Positions 1-12,128 of a stretch of DNA of 64,000 bases are shown here, one piece after another; the first letter of the stretch is position 1; every line of letters begins with the position of its first letter. Under the pieces are notes generated by a model that saw only the letters and a program-made list of their open reading frames with translations, did no database searches and was not told the DNA's origin. A program made the position numbers and the translations under genes. Location: NCBI GenBank assembly GCA_016110215.1, contig JADWQD010000002.1, positions 620,001-684,000 on the forward strand. The letters run 5' to 3'. This stretch comes from Capronia americana. Taxonomy: Eukaryota; Ascomycota; Eurotiomycetes; Chaetothyriales; Herpotrichiellaceae.

Positions 1-1
1 T

Positions 2-1162
2 TTCATGGCGCTCACGGCTATCCTGGCGGGAGTGGTTGCCATGGTGAGGACGTTGAGAGGGAAGGAGATCTATTGGGAGTTAGTTGTGCGTCCTGATAGA
101 GACGTCGCACTGAACAAGAGAGAGTGAGTTCGTTCCCAAGTCCAATGCTGTTGGCTGCCGCTAACCCATACCTCCTCTACGACGCCTAGACTAACAATAT
201 GGTACCTCATCCTCTCCTGCTTCAATCTCTTCTGGCTGGTCTTCGCAGTTGCTAGCATCGAAATCACACTCAACAAGAACCACATACACAACGTCCTCGG
301 GGCTGGAGGGATCCGCGGCGCTGGGCAGCTCATCCCCGCTCTGATCGGTTTGTTAAGTCTGGTGAAAGTCCTCTACGAGCTGGTCTGTCAACATACTCCG
401 TGGCTGAAGAAGAAAGAAGAAGAAGGCGACAAGCGCTATGCGCCGCCTGATGAGTACGACCTAGCTTCTCCAACAGAATACAAGAACCCGACCGGATTGG
501 GTCTGAGAGACGGGGCCTACTCTTCAGCTCTGACGAGAGGTGATGCGGAAAAAGAAGGCACGGTGTCAGCAACATTAAACCGACCGCCGACAATACTGTC
601 TCAACTACATTTCACGGCAGGGACCTACGGATGGCCGAGGCAGAAGCGCTCCCTCTCGCATCGAATCCTTCTCGCCTGGCTGCCTTGGTTGAATATGTTC
701 AAATGGGCCCGACAGTCACTGACCCCCCGGGAACTCATCCGCAACTCAGCCATATTCTCTTCCATCAGCGTAGAGCGTACAAAGCAAAGGGACAAGAGCG
801 GCGCCGGGTTTGAAGTCCTTGGAGTCAAGCGAATGTATTCTAGTACAATGCCAGATGCATCAGATGCCAGGCAGGGCCTAGGCCATCATCACGTCCGAGC
901 ACAGAGCTTCTCCCCGACGACAAACGGCACCGCCGACGAGAGCCCCACGACAGCTCTCCTAACCTCGCCTTCCCAGCAGTTGCACCCGGGCCAGGGGGGA
1001 CTGATGGCCGAAATGACCGACCAGATCGACATTGAGCTGTTGTCCAACCAGCAGCAGTCCCGAGGAGGACATCATCGCCGCATGTCGAGCGACAGTACCG
1101 CCGACATGGGCTCCGGCACGGCCATGAGCGCGTACGAGGGCAGAGGGTACGATGACTCCTGA
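2..1162 (+). CDS. Multi-pass membrane protein, 3' part (5' end outside window)
   Basis: The gene enters from the left edge in frame at position 2. An intron (GTGAGT donor, TAG acceptor) occupies 124-189, so the visible exons are 2-123 and 190-1162, giving 364 residues. Splicing joins LNKRE to LTIWYLIL in frame. The N-terminal third has hydrophobic segments: a short one at the edge, one around IWYLILSCFNLFWLVFAVAS, and one around AGQLIPALIGLLSLVKVL, which I take as membrane spans. The remaining ~270 residues are polar, Ser/Thr/Gln-rich and charged, probably a cytosolic tail of low complexity. I do not recognise the family. The missing upstream part probably carries more spans. It is convergent with the AAA ATPase gene to its right. 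Gene structure is well supported; function is unknown. Confidence 0.75.
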
Positions 1163-2060
1163 CGCAGCAAGCAGGGGTGAAGCGGTTCCCCGACATTAAT
1201 CATCAAAATCATCAAAATCATCAATTGCGAGAGCGAAACAGTCGTCATTTCTCAACAGGAACTAACTCCGAGTCGCCGTAAAGGGGCAGGGGCAGGGGCA
1301 GGGGCAGGAGCGGAGGGAATCTTTTGGCCGCACCCATATACTAATGTACGAGGTACGTAGCCGGCATTTTAACACATATAGTACATACTCCATCTTGTGA
1401 AATATCACTAGATATGTTATGCCCCCTGTTGAGTTGTCTGAAAGAACCGAAATGAGCGTACCGTAGATCTGCAACAATAAGAGTTCACGGCTCGCGTCCA
1501 ATCCGGCCTTCAAGCCTCCAATGTCATTCAATATCCATCTGGTTCTCTTGCGCGATAAGCTCTCATTACAACGCCTGTGGGAAGCCCGATACTGCAGAAA
1601 TGGTCAAGCTACGACTGGGCGAAAAAAGAAGGTTGCGAGCACAGATGGTCTGGTCTGTCTGGTGAAAGATCAAAACACCTTGCTATTACGCATTATCATG
1701 TTGGCCATGATGAAGCAATACATGTCGCAAACAGGCTATCGAATCGCTTGCTGGATAAGAGAATGATCGATGACCGCCTTCGCTTGATGCCATTTCTTTG
1801 CCCCGAATTTGTCCAATTCCTTTGCTCGTACCTCATACCTCGTTGACATGTCGCAGGAAGAATGTTACAAGTGCATGCTTCCGTTACGTGCGATCCTGCA
1901 CCAATACAAAAAGAAATCCAACTAGTGTCCATCTTCTAGTACCCCTGATATCCATGGACCTCAGTGCTGAGTACTGAACTTGTGAAAAGGTATCCAATCG
2001 AATTTAGTCCTCCTTCGATCACTGTCAACCGTATTCGAGCTCCATGGCACAAGGACCAGA
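1163..2060. other. Intergenic region between convergent genes
   Basis: About 0.9 kb separates two convergent stop codons. Apart from the hexamer repeat listed separately, I see no supported gene. The short open frames here lack recognisable motifs and splice context. Confidence 0.6.
1283..1308 (+). repeat. GGGGCA hexamer microsatellite
   Basis: About four head-to-tail copies of GGGGCA lie in the 3' flank between two convergent genes. It is G-rich on the plus strand, so G-quadruplex formation is conceivable but not shown. Confidence 0.8.
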
Positions 2061-5001
2061 TCAAGTGTAACCTGTTTTCAGAGTCAGCAAATCTCTCATA
2101 AGGTCCAGTCAGAGGTAGAAACTCACTTCTCATCGCGTCCGAGTACCCAGTACCGCCCTTGAGATCCATCTCGAAGCTCTCAGCTACATCGATCACCCGT
2201 TTTATGTGGACCATGCTTAACGGCACATCTTCATGCACCGCCAAAGCTTGTGCGGCACGCACGAGGTTCTTGATCTGTCGACCATTGACTTCACGCCGAG
2301 CTAGGTCGTTGAGATCCTGCTCGGTAATGGCGGCAACCTCCATGCCTTCTTGGTTCTTGACGCGTTCGATGAACAATTTCCAGACTGTGCGCTTGGCCTT
2401 GGTCGTAAGGTTCTGGAAGCGCAATGACAGGTGGATACGTGACACAAAGGCCGCATCGAACGTCTCCACTCGATTGGTTGTCAAGAAGAGGATGCCTTGG
2501 AAGTATTCCAGAAGACGAAGAAAGATACTGACCAGGGCATTCCGGTGGATATCGTGGATGGATCGTTGCTCGAGGAAAACATCTGCTTCGTCCAGGAGCA
2601 AGATTGCACCCCAGCTGTGGGCGATGTCGAGGATGTTCTGCAGCTCCTTTTCGAGTTTGGTCGGCTCCGTGCCTAGATCACCTGCGCTAACCATGTAGAG
2701 TGGACACTTCAGAAGGTCTGCAATACCCTCCGCCGTCAACGTCTTGCCGGTTCCGGGAGGTCCATGAAGGACAGCTACCAAGCCCCGGCCTTTGCCTGAT
2801 ATGATATCGTCAATGCTACGGTGGGCCTGGAAAGCATGGCTGGAGACAAGAGCCTTCACGATCGACTTGTGGTTTTCTGGAAGGACAAGGCTCTCGAATG
2901 CTTGATCATTGAACATAACGTCAGAGATTCCGGAGACGGTGAATTCAAGCCAGAGTTTCTCGCTGAATGCGAAACCCAGGACGACAGGGCTTGCAATGAG
3001 TAGCTCTTCCTCGGTGAATTCGTGGGTTAACTGCTTATCTTCCGGAAGCGGTTCTGTCTTGTGGCTGGAATGGACGTCTTCTTTCGAGTTGACTTCAATA
3101 ATGATATTCTGTCCCGTGGGCATCTTGACGACCTTATACCTCTTCTTCTCCTGGACCTGGATGGTTTCGTCTGATGGCGTCGGCTGATTGTTGCCAACAG
3201 CGTCGGAATCACTGGCATTGCCACACCCACAGTCGTCCTCAGGTTCCTCAAAATTCATACCGTCAGGATCCTCCTTCGGCTTGACGACGCTGACCGGATA
3301 GTTCGGATTGATGCGGCGGTGGATAGCAGGATCCACCATGACTCGTCCATCGATGTGAATCTTCAAGACCTGCTTCTTGCGCTTGGCGTATGCCATACCT
3401 TTGTGGTGGCGGTAGTTCATACCCTGGAGGGAGACGAAGTGCTTTCCTCGCTCGATCAACTGTGCTTTCAGCTTCTCGGATTCTTTGTGATACTGCAGAG
3501 GATAGCAGTCCAATGATGAGATTTTGCGGACGCCCTGGAACGAAGAAATCTCTGAGTGTGTAGTTCCCATGCCGAAAGTCTTGCCATCATACTCCAGATA
3601 TCGACCTTCAACGGTGTACCATTGGCCCCTCATGAAGTGAGACTCCTTCGTGGCAAAGTCAATCTTGAAAGCGCGAGGCTCTTCTTGGTCACCGTAGGTG
3701 GCAGAGTAGGCAATGCTGTTTGGCTTGTAGAGAGCCCACAGCAGGTCGAAAGTGATCATGCCGTTTTCTAGCAGGGGATATAGGTTCTTCTTGGTCTCGG
3801 AAAAGTCCTTGTCAAGATACTTGACCATGATGCGGAGGTGTTTGGCTTTGTCAACAAGAACCTTGGCTTCTTTGCGCTTCTTCCCCTCAGCTTCCTCCTC
3901 GAGGGTCTTGACATATTGTCTCATCTCTTCTAGGTAGAGGAAAAGCATGTTGGGATCGAGGTGAGGCGTATCCTCTACCAGGCTGATACCCTTGACTCCC
4001 GACATGACGTGTTGAAGGCACTCCTTGAGAGGCTCTGATTTGATGTCCACAATGGTGGCCAGGTACTTGTGCTCCCAGTCAAATCTACGGCGAACTGTGA
4101 AGATATATTGGTCCCAGACGGCATCCCCTGTCTCCTTGACGGTCTCGCTGAGCTTGAAGTTGTGGATCGACTGATCCCAGAGTTGGTCGACTCGCTTGTA
4201 GGCCACCTTTGACGCGCGTTTGGGCTTCTTGTCCTTCTTCTTTGGCTTGATCTCCTCGAGGTCCTGGACCAGATCCCGCGGATCATATACCACCTCTCGA
4301 CGGCGGCTTCTCCGAGGTCTGACATAGTCTTCAATGGGCGGAAGAGGATTGATTATTTGAGTCCGAGGAACAGAAGAGCCCGAGGGTGGCAGTGGGTTGG
4401 TGTGGAAATCAAGACCCCGCAAGGTGTGCTTCAGATGGCGAAATCGCTGGGAGCCGGGATCTTCCTGGATCTCAATGACTCCATCTGATTCTTCCAGGTC
4501 GTCGTGCCGCTTCGATCTGGAGGCTTTCTTAGTGCCACTGATCTTGACTCTTGATCTGGGCCTGATTGCTTCCTCTTCGAGGTCATCATCGCTGTAGGAC
4601 TCGTCATCCTCAGACACGACCTTCTTCTTGGATTTCTTGTTGTTCTTCCTGAGCTGCTTGGCTAATGCCTTGGCCTCTGCCTTTAGTTTTCTATTCTTGG
4701 CTTTCAGCTTCTTCTTCGACGACAGGTCGACGGAGCTGTCGCTGTCTGACTGGCTAGAGTCGTCACTATCGGTGGTAGCATCGGAGGACTCGTCGCTGTC
4801 GCTGTCGCTGGCGGACTCTTCAGTCTCGATGACTTGTTTCTTCTTGCTGGCCTTCACTTTGGACTTCGTGGACCGCTCACTGTGCTTCTTGCACTTTTTC
4901 TTGTCTTTGACGGCGTCGGGCGCAGGCATTGTGCCGGCAGCGGGTCGTTCGACAGCAGGGTCCGTCTTCTTCGTTTCCGTGACCCCGCTATTCTGGTCCA
5001 T
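2061..5001 (-). CDS. AAA-family ATPase with long charged N-terminal region
   Basis: Two exons on the minus strand, 5001-2127 and 2071-2061, encode 961 residues. The intron 2072-2126 starts GTGAGT and ends AACAG. Splicing it turns an aberrant read-through tail into the ending DAMRSYT, which is typical of this fungal family. The first ATG in frame is at 5001 (AAGATGG context); frame further upstream has only TTG. The first ~230 residues are Lys/Glu/Ser/Asp-rich with acidic serine tracts. The middle region carries a conserved fungal segment (DUF7025-like by resemblance). The AAA module follows, with Walker A GPPGTGKT near residue 747 (2741-2763), Walker B AILLLDEADVF, sensor TTNR and an arginine after it. 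Such proteins are presumed to remodel other proteins; the substrate is unknown. The family assignment is firm, the biological role is not. Confidence 0.88.
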
Positions 5002-7521
5002 CTTGAAACAGCGGTCGTCAGGCGGGTGAGGTGGGGCGGTTGGAGGAAGAATGATTTGAGACAATTGTGGTAGGAGGGTGCACCCGAAGAATGGTGTGTG
5101 GGCTTCTCAATCTACGAGGCAGTACAAAGTAATGCATGCAATACGGGAATAAGTGGGAGTGAATGATTCTTGTAGAAATGAGCAGGCTCCAGGCAGAACT
5201 GAGGTTGAGGCTGAGGCACACCTGGCCGTCAACGAGGCTAGACAATGTGCGCTGCTTCTGAGCGTCCGCCAAGGAGATGATAAGTGAATCTGACGAAAGA
5301 TGGGCAGGCAGAACTCTGAATGGCTGTGTACAAGTCGTGAATATGAGTCGCAAAGGGCCGCGAACCAGGGGCGGCACGATTGGGCAGATGTGGGAGAGTG
5401 TTTGATGCCTTATTGCAGCCTGCCGGGATTGCAACAAACATGTAATTGTTCGCCTGAATGGCCAAGTGCGAGTGTATCAGCCAATTCGAGAGAAGTCGCG
5501 ACAGTGACGAAAGAGCAAGGAGCGGACAGCGGGCAGTCAGTCGTGTCTTGGGAGTCGTCTCAAGCCTCAACAAGAGGGAAATGACAGGGCATCGCACCGC
5601 GTCCAGGGCTTTGGCACTGCAGAATGCATGAATGTGGTCTTCTGATCAGGTGGGAAGGGGAAGCGTGCTAGAAAATGAATGGCTGATATGCACCAGCTAC
5701 GCAACAGGCCGCAGCAAGTGAGCTGACTTTGGCTTTGATCCTGCCTTGCTAAAGCTTCATCCGTGCTTCCGATCTGTGGAGGGAGTCTCCTTTAGCTGTT
5801 TCCGGCTTACGCCAGCCGCCATCTGCAGGGCAGAGGGGACCTTTGAACAACGAAAGATCCCACCAAGTGGGTACAAAATGCACCCATCCCGCATGGTTTT
5901 AGCTGTGTTGTTGGGCCTGCATGGTCTTTCGTTTTGCCTTGGGGACAAACGGTAAGCGAGGATCGCCGCCCAGCTCCGCAAACCCGGACTGGGAAATAAA
6001 AAGCACATGGCAAATGGTTGGCCGTGACTGGTCTCAGAATTGCCAGACGCACAGATTGTTTCACGTACATTCCAGCAGAAAACACTTGGGTACGGAGTAT
6101 TAGATGCACTTGGCCACTGCTCATGGACGGTTCTGCCCGACAACCAGAAAAGACAGGATATGTTTTCCGAAATCCACAAACCCATGTCCCTATGTCTGTG
6201 TATTACGCATTCCAGCTCTTCCTTCACGTAAATTAGAGGAGAAGAAGAAGAAGAAGAAGATGCCGAATCTAAAGTCTTCCAACCACCTCCTGTGAAGACA
6301 GAAAGAGATCGGATACTTGTGTGGGAGCTATCGCGGCCAATGTTGATGAAGGACTTGCAGAAGCTGGCCTCAAAGCCTTGGACAACTTTCAATGGAACAA
6401 CGATCGACTGGCCTCGAAAAGGGTTCTGTGTAGGTGGTAGCCATCACAATTGACAACGATAACGACGAAGTTGTGTCCAGAGGGGCCATTCACTTTCCCA
6501 TCCTGTTCCTTGTGTGTCTGGCTCGTGTCCCATTTGTCTCTCATCTTAGCCTCGAGGTCGGGCACTTTCTGACCTGAGATTCAATCAAGACGAGGACCTT
6601 AATCGACAAAGTGTGCTAGTTCTCTATATGGGCTGCACAGTAGGCAAACAGATGTTAAGATTGTCACCGGAGTGCAGAACTTGACACATTCAACTGAGCA
6701 AGTGTCCGTTGTTGAGAGCAATGCGAGTAGCCAAGGGCAAGATGGGATGAGGCTGGTGCCGGTTGATCTAATATGTAATTCGACATATTGTCGCAAACAG
6801 CCTCAATGGATGAGCTTGTAATATGCCACGCCAATTGTTACTTTGAAGTGAAACAGCCGTTGTTGTGTCTGCTAGAACAGCAATGGCAGATCTGCCAACA
6901 AAAGACAAGAAGCCTAACTGTTACACAGCAAGGTGAAGAGCACGTCCAGGGCGGCGACAGGAAGGTGCCTGACCTGATTTCTCTCAATCCCATCCACCTA
7001 ATCACCTACCCATGCTTTACCCACCTCGTGCTTCGGCTTTGTCATCAGACAACCCAATGCAAAAATGCATAACGGACCCAATCCTCCAGCCACCCACAAA
7101 CCGCCCGCACTGCGCGAAAGGGTAGGAGTCCATACCTCCTCAACTGCGAAGCCTATCACGGCCAATCTCGCCGCAACTCCTCGCGCGAAGGCGTGTCGTT
7201 CCCGATTACTACTCGGTATATCCACGTCTAGGCTTTATTAACAATCAAGCGTTCCACCACCTCCAGGTCCAGGCATCTACCGAGGCTCGTCGACCAAAGC
7301 AATGGCTGCTCCAAGGCTTTGTCCCCTCGTATTATTGGCCGGGTATCGGACCATTGCCATACCATATCCCTGGATATAGCCGCCTCGGATGCCACCGTGT
7401 GGTTTATATTATGTCGACTGTCATCTCGCGAGCAACAAGACTACTTGCAAGAATTCCACCCAGCAGCCCATTCCGTTCCCATCGTTTGTGTAGGTTCCAA
7501 ATCCACCTCGCCACCGCCAAC
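5002..7521. other. Long divergent intergenic region
   Basis: About 2.5 kb separates the divergent AAA ATPase and oxidoreductase genes. It should hold both promoters and 5' leaders. Open frames of 60-211 codons occur on both strands, the longest on the minus strand at 5757-6392, but none shows a recognisable domain, signal peptide or splice pattern. A GAA repeat lies inside. In-frame ATGs at 7354 and 7411 extend the downstream oxidoreductase (see that entry). Confidence 0.55.
6240..6260 (+). repeat. GAA trinucleotide microsatellite
   Basis: About seven consecutive GAA units lie in intergenic DNA between divergent genes. Confidence 0.8.
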
Positions 7522-8650
7522 ATGGTCCAGAACAAAGCCTTCATCTACAAATCAATTCCCAACGGCTGGCCAGTGCCAGGCCAGGACCTCACCGTCGAGG
7601 ATATCGGCTTTGACGAGAATGCCCCGCCACCCAAGGGCGGCTTCACGACGAAGAACTACTATGTGGCATATGATCCGTCACAACGGGGCCGCATGCGCGA
7701 CCCCTCTATCCCGTCGTACTCGCCAGCCATGAAAACCGGCGAACCCGTCATCAGCGTCAGCGTCATAGGTAAGGTGCTCAAATCCGACAACCCTGCCATC
7801 AAGGAAGGGCAGACCGTCATGTTGCAGGGTTCGGGCACGGAGAGTTATTCCGTCAAGGACGAAAGCGCTGTCAAGACGACGCAGATTATCGAGCCGAAGG
7901 AGGGCGTCCCGCTCACGGCATATCTGGGACTACTGGGCATGACGGGCATGACCGCCTACGGGAGTCTGCACGAGATCGGGCAGCCGAAGAAAGGGGATGT
8001 TATTCTCATTTCTGCGGCCGCGGGAGCCGTGGGCCAGATGGTCGGGCAGATTGCGGTGCGGGAAGGTCTACACGTAAGTAATTATGCCCGACTCTCTCTG
8101 TCTCACCCAAAAACTGGTTTGACTACCGACTGACAATGCCCAGGTTATCGGCTCCGTCGGCGACGACCGCAAACTCGACTTTATCCTGAACGACCTCAAA
8201 TTCACCTCCGGCTTCAACTACAAGAAAGAGTCCATGGCCGACGCAGTGAAGCGGCTGGCCCCCGACGGCATCGACATCTTCTACGACAACGTCGGCGGCG
8301 AGCTCCTCGACGTGGCCCTCGCCAACATGAAGGTATTCGGCCGCATCGTCGCGTGCGGGTCCATCTCGACGTACAACAACGCCAAGGACACGACCCCCTA
8401 CGGTGTAAAGAACTATAGCGCGATGGTGAGGCGGCGGCTGCGCTGGCAAGGCTTCCTGGTCTTCGACCCGAACATTGAGCAATGGCGAAAGGAACGCGAC
8501 GAGAACGTTACCAAGTGGATCCAGGACGGCAGCTTCAAGAGCGTCGATCATATCACCGAGGGGATTGACAATGCCATCGACGGCTTCCTCGGTATGCTCA
8601 AGGGCCAGAATCTGGGCAAGAGTATTTTGAAGATTGCGGATCCCGAATGA
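7522..8650 (+). CDS. NADP-dependent medium-chain oxidoreductase (zinc-independent, PTGR/CurA type)
   Basis: Exons 7522-8073 and 8144-8650 (intron 8074-8143, GTAAGT...CAG) encode 352 residues, about the usual length for this class. The fold is GroES-like N-terminal, then a Rossmann domain with AAAGAVGQMVGQ as the nucleotide-binding loop, preceded by LGMTGMTAYGSL. FYDNVGGE follows, a hallmark of alkenal/one reductases and prostaglandin-reductase-like proteins. These reduce activated C=C bonds with NADPH; the physiological substrate here is not predictable. The catalytic zinc ligands of alcohol dehydrogenases are absent. The start MVQNKAF has good context (CCAACATGG) and matches the family N-terminus. 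In-frame ATGs at 7411 and 7354 would add an Arg/Ser-rich extension with no acidic residue from 7411, like a mitochondrial presequence. The next gene is convergent. Confidence 0.9.
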
Positions 8651-9437
8651 GGTTCCTGAGCCAGCGGCTGGACTGCCTCGACGCGGTAAACTTAATATGC
8701 ATCAAGCGTTTTCCTGAATCACCTGATGGTGTGACTTGAGACAGCAATCCACCGAACTATTCGAGGCCGTGCAGAACGGCAGCGGGAGACTTAACGGTCG
8801 TTTTTAGTTCACGGACTATGAAGTGGAGGCTGGCCGAGGAGGGCTGCCAGACAAGGAAGCCCCGGAGGATGGCAATGAACAGATACAATCGATTTTCTCG
8901 TGTGAAATCCATTAAGCATCAAATTTCCCTGTTCGCTGTCGATGCGTTAGCTCCATTGCCATTTCTCCGCCTTGAAACACTGAACGTGTTCGTCCGAGCT
9001 CCCTGGAAAAGGAATATCGCGGCATGTCCCTGCTGCGGACACGGCTCAAAAGAATAGACATGGGAACCTCGGTGCGTAGGAACTCAACATCCAGAAGACC
9101 AGTGATCCTCTCAATTCAGAGGCCATGTCTGATAAGAAAATACGTTAGACTCGTTAGCGACTGGGGATTCCTGCATTCCTGAAACCCTCTGCTGGCCGGA
9201 ATGCCCGACTGAGTCCGACCCAAATCCATGCGCGCTGGTGTCCATGTCGGCTTGACGGATGTGCCGCCCTGGATGATATCGTAAGTCGTACCATACACAA
9301 AACCACGAATTCCACTCCCGCCGTCAGTGAGGCTCGTATGATGCCTCCCTTTCGGGGCACTGACTGCCACGTCTTTCCCGTGTCCGTTCGTTCACTTTCT
9401 CCCCTCATCGAAAAAGTCTGGTCAAGCTTCCCTTAAC
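8651..9437. other. Intergenic region between convergent genes
   Basis: About 0.8 kb of 3' flanks. Open frames up to 84 codons on either strand have no recognisable features. I see nothing else in it. Confidence 0.6.
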
Positions 9438-11237
9438 TCAACGAAACATACTCCGCGCATACGGATTCGGCCCACCAAGCCACTCCCGGATGTCTTCGAG
9501 CGTAGAATCTCTTTCCATCCCGCGATGATCCAGGCCCATGAATTCGACATCTGTGTCATCACCACCACCAGCCGCGTTCCTTGACTTGTCCACGCAAATC
9601 TGGCATAACTCCAGCGAACAATTAACGCAAGTCAGAAGAATGTTTCTCTGCAGGCATCCATGACAGGTATGCTGGTTCGTGCCCAGTGGAGACAAGTCTG
9701 AATGTAAACACCTGGGGCGACCAGCAGGGTCCACTGCCACGCGGTAATCAGGCCACTCTTCCTCGTCAGAACCTCCATCTTCGTCTTCTTCGTCGCCATC
9801 CTCATCTTCATCGTCATCGTCATCGTCATCATCCTCCTCACCCTCGTCACCTTCATCCTCGTTGTCCCATGAGTTGGGTTCGCATTCACAGGCGTCGTCC
9901 TCGTCAAACAGATTGCCGCAGCGGTAGCAGAATTCCACGCCACAGACGCAATCCATGTGATTACATCCTTCAGTCTTCTCAACCATGTTCAGACAAGTTG
10001 GACATTGTTTCCATTTTTTGTCACTTCCTAGTTGGTAGAGTTTCGTCAGGCTCTCTTCCTGCTTCGGGCACACACGTTCTGAGATGGCCCAAATAGCATG
10101 ATCGTCCTTTAGTCGTCTGCACCGTCTGCATGTCGAGGTCGCACACTTGGGACAGAGACCGAGTTCATCGTCAGCTAACATATCGCTTTCTGGAATGAAC
10201 GCGGAGCACTTTGGTGATGCGCAGTAGAGAGGACGATTGGCGCTAAACTCGGCTTCGATCTCCTTGTACCGATCCAGGACCTCAGGCTCGAGCATGCTTC
10301 CCCAGACAGAGATGCGGAGAGGTTTAGCACAGCATTTGGGGGGAAATGATGCCATATTTGCACAGCCGGCTTTGAACGACAGGTTAAGACAAGGCGTGCA
10401 ATAGCAGCAGTTGCAGGCAAGCTGAACCAGGTGACTGCGCTTGAATTCTTCTAGACAGACGGTGCATGAGACTTTGGGGGTCGAAGGTCGAGTCAGTCGA
10501 CGGCGATGGACATGAGGAGGCGTCTGTGGTCTGGGAGGTCGAACTGCGGGACCATAGTGAAAAGGACCATTTGGGCCTGGACGTGCTATCAAGAAGGCCT
10601 CCCAGGATGAGAGCCGCTGCGTCATATCCCAAAGAGGCGTTGGGTAGTAGAAATCCGTCTCGATACCGGGAAGGCGTTGCGTGTGAGGCGGTAGGGAATT
10701 TTGAGTCGAATCGACGGCTCCTGACCTCGGACCGTCTCTTGACAACGGCGCGCTCTGTGCCGCTGCGTCCTGGAATCCCTCTCCCCTGTACGGGCCAGGG
10801 ATGATGGACGAGAGTGGAGGGAGAGTTGGTGGTTCAGAATTACCTAGCGTAGTCCAGCGTACAGATTGCGGAAAGAAAATTGCCGGTGGGTGAAGTATGC
10901 TTGCGCCGCCTGGATTAGGTCGAGGGAGGTGTCGAAGGTGGTTGTCGAAGGGGTTGGCGGCCGAGTTCAGCCGATCTGAGGATGTGCTGGGTGCTGTGGG
11001 AGGCCTCCCAAAGGTGGTTGGACGGCTGCGAAAAGGTATTGGGCCTGGGCGACTCTGAAGTCCGTGTTGAAATGAGCCATGCGGATGTTGTTGTGAGCCG
11101 TCGGGAGCAGGTGGAACACCTTGAGGAGGACGGGAATGCTCTCTGGGCTGAGCATCAGCCATGAAGATATCGCCATCCCCGTCGACCGCATGATACCCAG
11201 CAAAGCCAGGCGTTCCGTGCACAGATGTTGGCTGCAT
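9438..11237 (-). CDS. RBR-type E3 ubiquitin ligase (RING1-IBR-RING2)
   Basis: A single exon encodes 599 residues. The frame is open further upstream to 11567, but the ATG at 11237 (MQPTSVHG) is the plausible start, because the upstream residues look like translated leader. The first ~250 residues are Pro/Ser/Gly-rich and probably disordered. RING1 begins at CTVCLEEF near residue 258, then the IBR (LYCASPKC...CRRC), then RING2 with KQCPTC and EGCNHMDC. The presumed catalytic cysteine, which accepts ubiquitin as a thioester, is Cys425 in EGCNHM. After RING2 comes a ~40-residue run of Asp/Glu, then a further Cys/His-rich segment (CLHSDL...CHGC...CVNC...CQIC) that could bind zinc. Substrates are unknown. 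The domain call is strong. Confidence 0.9.
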   Translation of the reverse strand: MQPTSVHGTPGFAGYHAVDGDGDIFMADAQPREHSRPPQGVPPAPDGSQQHPHGSFQHGLQSRPGPIPFRSRPTTFGRPPTAPSTSSDRLNSAANPFDNHLRHLPRPNPGGASILHPPAIFFPQSVRWTTLGNSEPPTLPPLSSIIPGPYRGEGFQDAAAQSAPLSRDGPRSGAVDSTQNSLPPHTQRLPGIETDFYYPTPLWDMTQRLSSWEAFLIARPGPNGPFHYGPAVRPPRPQTPPHVHRRRLTRPSTPKVSCTVCLEEFKRSHLVQLACNCCYCTPCLNLSFKAGCANMASFPPKCCAKPLRISVWGSMLEPEVLDRYKEIEAEFSANRPLYCASPKCSAFIPESDMLADDELGLCPKCATSTCRRCRRLKDDHAIWAISERVCPKQEESLTKLYQLGSDKKWKQCPTCLNMVEKTEGCNHMDCVCGVEFCYRCGNLFDEDDACECEPNSWDNEDEGDEGEEDDDDDDDDEDEDGDEEDEDGGSDEEEWPDYRVAVDPAGRPRCLHSDLSPLGTNQHTCHGCLQRNILLTCVNCSLELCQICVDKSRNAAGGGDDTDVEFMGLDHRGMERDSTLEDIREWLGGPNPYARSMFR

Positions 11238-12128
11238 GATGATACTGCTTTGACTTAATTCAGATTGCAGATAGGGTGGCGGTGTCCATCTCATGAGAAC
11301 GGAATAACCAAGCTGAAGTTGGGTTGCTGTGAAGGCGGGGAAAGGCCCTTTCGCAGTAAGCGCGCAGGCAGTGCGTGTTCGTTCTGGAAATCGCAGTGTG
11401 ACAAGGGATGAAATCTTGAAGCAGTGACTGCTATAATCTTGTCTCTTAATCAGAGACAGAAAATTTGAGAGCGAGACGCAGTCAAGGCGCGGATTAGGCT
11501 TCAAGTTGTGATCTGGTTCACTTTCAGCCGTGCGGCGGTGGAGCGAAAAGGCAGCGACTGGCAACAACGTGAGGCAGTCGTGAGGCTGGAGTGTGGTTGA
11601 AGTGAAGGAAATTTGGCTACGGAGCCACGACAGGTTTTATAATGATACAAAATGCTTGCATCTTCTCATCAAGTTTCTGCTCCAGGAGCGGATTCTGGAG
11701 CGCTGTTCCTCCAAACTCGGCTCTTGGAAGCCTCTGCTCCAAAATAGGATCTGCGCGCTCACTTGACCCTAAATGCACACCTGTTGCAGCCTCATTGGCC
11801 GCATTGTTTCACACAGCCCGGCGCATCGACGCCGTGAGGGTGGAAACTTCGTTCCTCGAGCAAATGGACCGTGAAGTGATCGTATCGGAGCAAAGGTTGC
11901 GCTACGGAGTGACAGAAATTTGTGGAATTGGAGTGTGGGAATCTAATGTGAAGTTGCATCAGCACAGAGTAGCAAGGTGCATATCTGCTTGTACGTCTCG
12001 ATAAAGTATCCTAGTTGGATACAAAATTAAGGCAGACTCTTTGTCTCTCAGAAATGCTCCTTGAACACTTGAATGTTGCTTTTGTACATGCTGGCCCTAT
12101 CGCACCTAGAAGGCAGCTTCGTTGTCGT
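11238..12128. other. Intergenic region upstream of the RBR gene
   Basis: About 0.9 kb between the RBR start and the malate dehydrogenase stop, both on the minus strand. It should contain the RBR promoter and leader. A 120-codon frame on the plus strand (11642-12004) has no recognisable motif and I do not call it. Confidence 0.55.

Noticed and set aside
5757..6392. 211-codon minus-strand frame in the divergent intergenic region
   Set aside because: No recognisable domain, and low-complexity Ser/Lys content from the GAA repeat; context is a divergent promoter.
11238..11567. N-terminal extension of the RBR gene
   Set aside because: The frame is open, but the residues are unlike the disordered Pro/Ser-rich N-terminus, and ATG 11237 gives a sensible start.
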